From positions 5,096,501 to 5,160,500 of the forward strand of contig CANUEZ040000193.1 of NCBI GenBank assembly GCA_948099385.1: 64,000 nucleotides of DNA, read 5' to 3'. Positions 61,720 to 64,000 of this stretch are shown piece by piece (the stretch's first letter is position 1; each line of letters starts with the position of its first letter). The position numbers and the translations under genes are program-made. The notes under the pieces were generated by a model. It ran no database searches. It saw only the letters and a list, made by a program, of their open reading frames with translations, and had not been told where the DNA came from. This stretch comes from Fasciola hepatica. Its lineage: Eukaryota > Platyhelminthes > Trematoda > Plagiorchiida > Fasciolidae.

Positions 61720-62830
61720 GTTGACATGCGGGCATTGGTATTCCAATACCGATAATCTTCTCATAGGGACCAAGTTTCTTTCCCACAGATTAAAACGGCC
61801 TTTACTGCTGCAGCGTACGCCCGACCCTTCATATATGAACAGATTTTGTATCAAAGCCACAGATGATTCAGATTGGCAAACGCCAAAAGAACTTTCTGTA
61901 TGCACAAGGACATTTCAACCGATATCTTTTCTCCGAGTAAAATCCAGCTGCCCTGAAAACAACTTATCAATCAAGTCTGAGGTTCTCCAGATCGTGAATG
62001 GTTTAGATTTGGACCAACCCAATCCTGCAACAGCATATTGAAAAACGCACACCGATCATTGGTACACTGCTATTCATGCTGCTCATAACAGTTTGCAACT
62101 TACCTGGATCTTCACAAAGGAGAACGATGTCACTAGCATAATAAAGGTCTAACATCTTTCCACGTTTGATACCACTATCATCACCTGAAAGAAGAAGTGC
62201 TGTATATGGGACCGTATCAATCACGAAGGTAAAGAGAAAGGGAGAGGGGTGTACTCTCGATGAACACCAATTCTCGTGGTGAACTCTGGTGAATGAGAAG
62301 CGTAAAACTTAACACGACCTAGGCTGTTTACATAAAAGGGGCTTTTTAGTGGAACGGAATTTCTCTGGTACACCCTTCAACAAGAGGCAAAGTCAGATAA
62401 CTTTGTGGTCAACTGAGTTTAAGACAACTTAGAGATCAAGAACAAGGAGTCTATTTGGCCTACTAAACATGTGCCTGTGTTCGAAAATTTGTCGGAGAGT
62501 AAAGATATGATCAACACAACATCGATCAAGTCCAAACCCATCTTGATTCTCGCTCGGGCACTGTTCTCGAGTGATTGATGAGTAGTGGGGAATGCTAAAT
62601 GCAAGTATTACAGATGTGATGCTAACCAAACTTACTCACGGGTGGTTACCACAAGAGGAATCACTATTCTTATTGTCCATTGGCCCAATGATAAAATCAC
62701 TCCAACTCTTTGGAATTTGTTCCCTGTGACCTTCCGAATCGACTCCAATACCAATTATGATCCATCATCCTCGAAACTGGACGTGGGCAACTCATCCGGT
62801 CAAGCAGTCTCGTGTCATTTAGGTGGCCTA
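61720..62830 (-). mobile_element. LINE reverse transcriptase region, decayed
   Basis: Minus-strand translation from the right gives DELPTSSFEDDGS, VILSLGQWTI, LASHL-YLHLAFPTTHQSL, then GFGLDRCCVDHIFTLRQIFE with HRHMF (the GFRPGRGCIDQIFTLRQILEHR block), VYQRNSVPLKSPF, FYASHSPEFTTRIGVHREYT with PLSLFLF (RVRQGCPLSPFLF), VIDTVPYTALL, then KMLDLYYASDIVLLCEDPGK (the YADD catalytic block, here YASD), and finally LLAFANLNHLW and KGRAYAAAVKAVLICGKETW. The loss of one catalytic aspartate plus frame changes make it inactive. Confidence 0.85.
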
Positions 62831-64000
62831 ACCCAAGAAGAACCTCCGAACCTGACAGAGGACTGGTATCTACAACCAGAGTTAGAGCTATGACGTTTCT
62901 AAACAAGCCTGACGGAGATTAGGGCCAATTGAACCGCTTTCTTTAAATGCTTCTGCCAACGGACTAGACGAAGCTCCTGAATTTGAGCCAGTCGGCCCTT
63001 TGTCTCTTAGAGCAGTTCAAAAAAGTCTGGCTTTCGAAGACGAGTGTTTCAGTTTAGTCGGATAAAACTGCAGCTGCTGTCAATCACTGCAGCTTTTTCC
63101 ACCTCCCTGTACTTCGCAATCCACCACTACTGACGGCCGTTTCTCAGGCTTCGAATCAGTTAGCGTTTGAGGCACCTCTGTGTTCCATCATATGTCGAAT
63201 ACGGAGAAATCGATCGGCGAGCATCTCACAGCTCAGCTGAAGGTGCAGATATGCATCGCTTCTGTGAGTACCTGGTTGTTGTATCATGGGCAGCAGTAGC
63301 AGCCTCAATTAGAGCCCGCTGCACTTTGATCACTACTCATCTGGTTCCTTTGCACTTCACTTCATCGACAACCCCGTGAAAAGTTGTGATATCGAAGGGA
63401 GTGTCAATGACAAGACAAGGTTCGGAAAATGTTTGGGGATTCACAAAACAAATTGCATACACAGTTCTCTCTCTTCGCATCATCGAAATGCTTTCGGGCC
63501 AAATAACAAATATTGAAACATCCCATGTAGTCGTCAACCGGCTGAGATATGAAACTCACATCAAGAGGTTGCGTTTCAGAAGAAATTATGGTTTGAATCC
63601 ATTGCGCGACGCCAAATATATTACCCGACGGATTGAATAGGCTGACCCCGCACAGAACTACTGAGAAGTGAGAACTTCAAGAACGCATAGCATGTTGTTC
63701 AATTTTTCATCCGAGCGGTATCATGTACGGTACAGCTTTGTATTTTAACACCGAGAATACATTAAAAGAAAACAGAAAGGGTCAATCTTGCATTTAACAA
63801 TATTTCTGCTAGGAAAGAGATCCTTTGATATCGCCCAGGAGCGGCCACCGAGGACTATTGGCTTTGGTGTCATTTCAGCCACCGACGAGAGGTAGACTTA
63901 TTTGACACGACCAACTGTGTGATCATTTTCAATAGACGTGGACCAAAATGATCAGCATTTTCTAGTTGATCCGCGTTAGCGGTCACCGACAGCATTATGG
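62831..64000. other. no recognised gene
   Basis: Positions 63167-63640 are open on plus in two consecutive frames, and 63337-63537 on minus. The composition is less AT-rich than average, as in an old retroelement, and the interval may hold the 5' part of the adjacent LINE on minus. No motif is recognisable. Confidence 0.3.

Overview
This window looks like nuclear DNA of a trematode flatworm, most likely a schistosome or close relative. Evidence: AT-rich sequence, several (AT)n arrays, short protein exons separated by introns with GT/AG ends, and decayed retrotransposons whose protein remnants match the LINE and Penelope-like families common in blood flukes. No operons, ribosome binding sites, CRISPR arrays or bacterial-type genes are visible. 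Most open frames above 60 codons are chance or repeat-derived; frames of about 140 codons are expected by chance at this length and base composition.

Layout. 1-9.7 kb: decayed repeats, a tRNA-like remnant, a LINE C-terminal fragment on the minus strand and two (AT)n arrays. 9.7-11.1 kb: two phase-matched minus-strand exons of a diacylglycerol kinase (zeta/iota type), the best-identified host gene. 13.4-14.1 kb: a possible host exon and a CR1-like endonuclease remnant. 14.1-22.6 kb: copy 1 of a long direct duplication. Its right part holds the 3' exons of a minus-strand gene that I read as a divergent group II chaperonin-like (BBS-type) protein; further 5' exons lie between 22.8 and 24.5 kb. 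25-30.5 kb: three nested Penelope-like elements (PLEs), two on minus and one on plus; the plus copy keeps recognisable reverse transcriptase and GIY-YIG endonuclease regions. 32.9-33.9 kb: CR1-like LINE remnant. 34.1-34.5 kb: another PLE remnant. 34.54-34.71 kb: apparent terminal exon of an unrecognised plus-strand gene. 35-41 kb: no recognised gene. 41.2-51.2 kb: copy 2 of the duplication, in which the chaperonin-like gene is a pseudogene. 52.2-54 kb: CR1-like remnant. 54.3-58.4 kb: a PLE bounded by direct repeats of about 0.35-0.4 kb that resemble pseudo-LTRs. 58.4-58.8 kb: LINE C-terminal fragment. 59-60 kb: two (AT)n arrays. 61.7-62.8 kb: LINE reverse transcriptase on minus.

How it fits together. 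Host coding sequence is sparse: two exons of a lipid-signalling kinase, six or more exons of a chaperonin-like gene, and a few unassigned exons. The rest is retroelement debris plus one long duplication. The most informative comparison is between the duplication copies: copy 1 keeps intact exons with matching phases, while copy 2 has lost both splice sites of one exon, part of a second, and all of two others.
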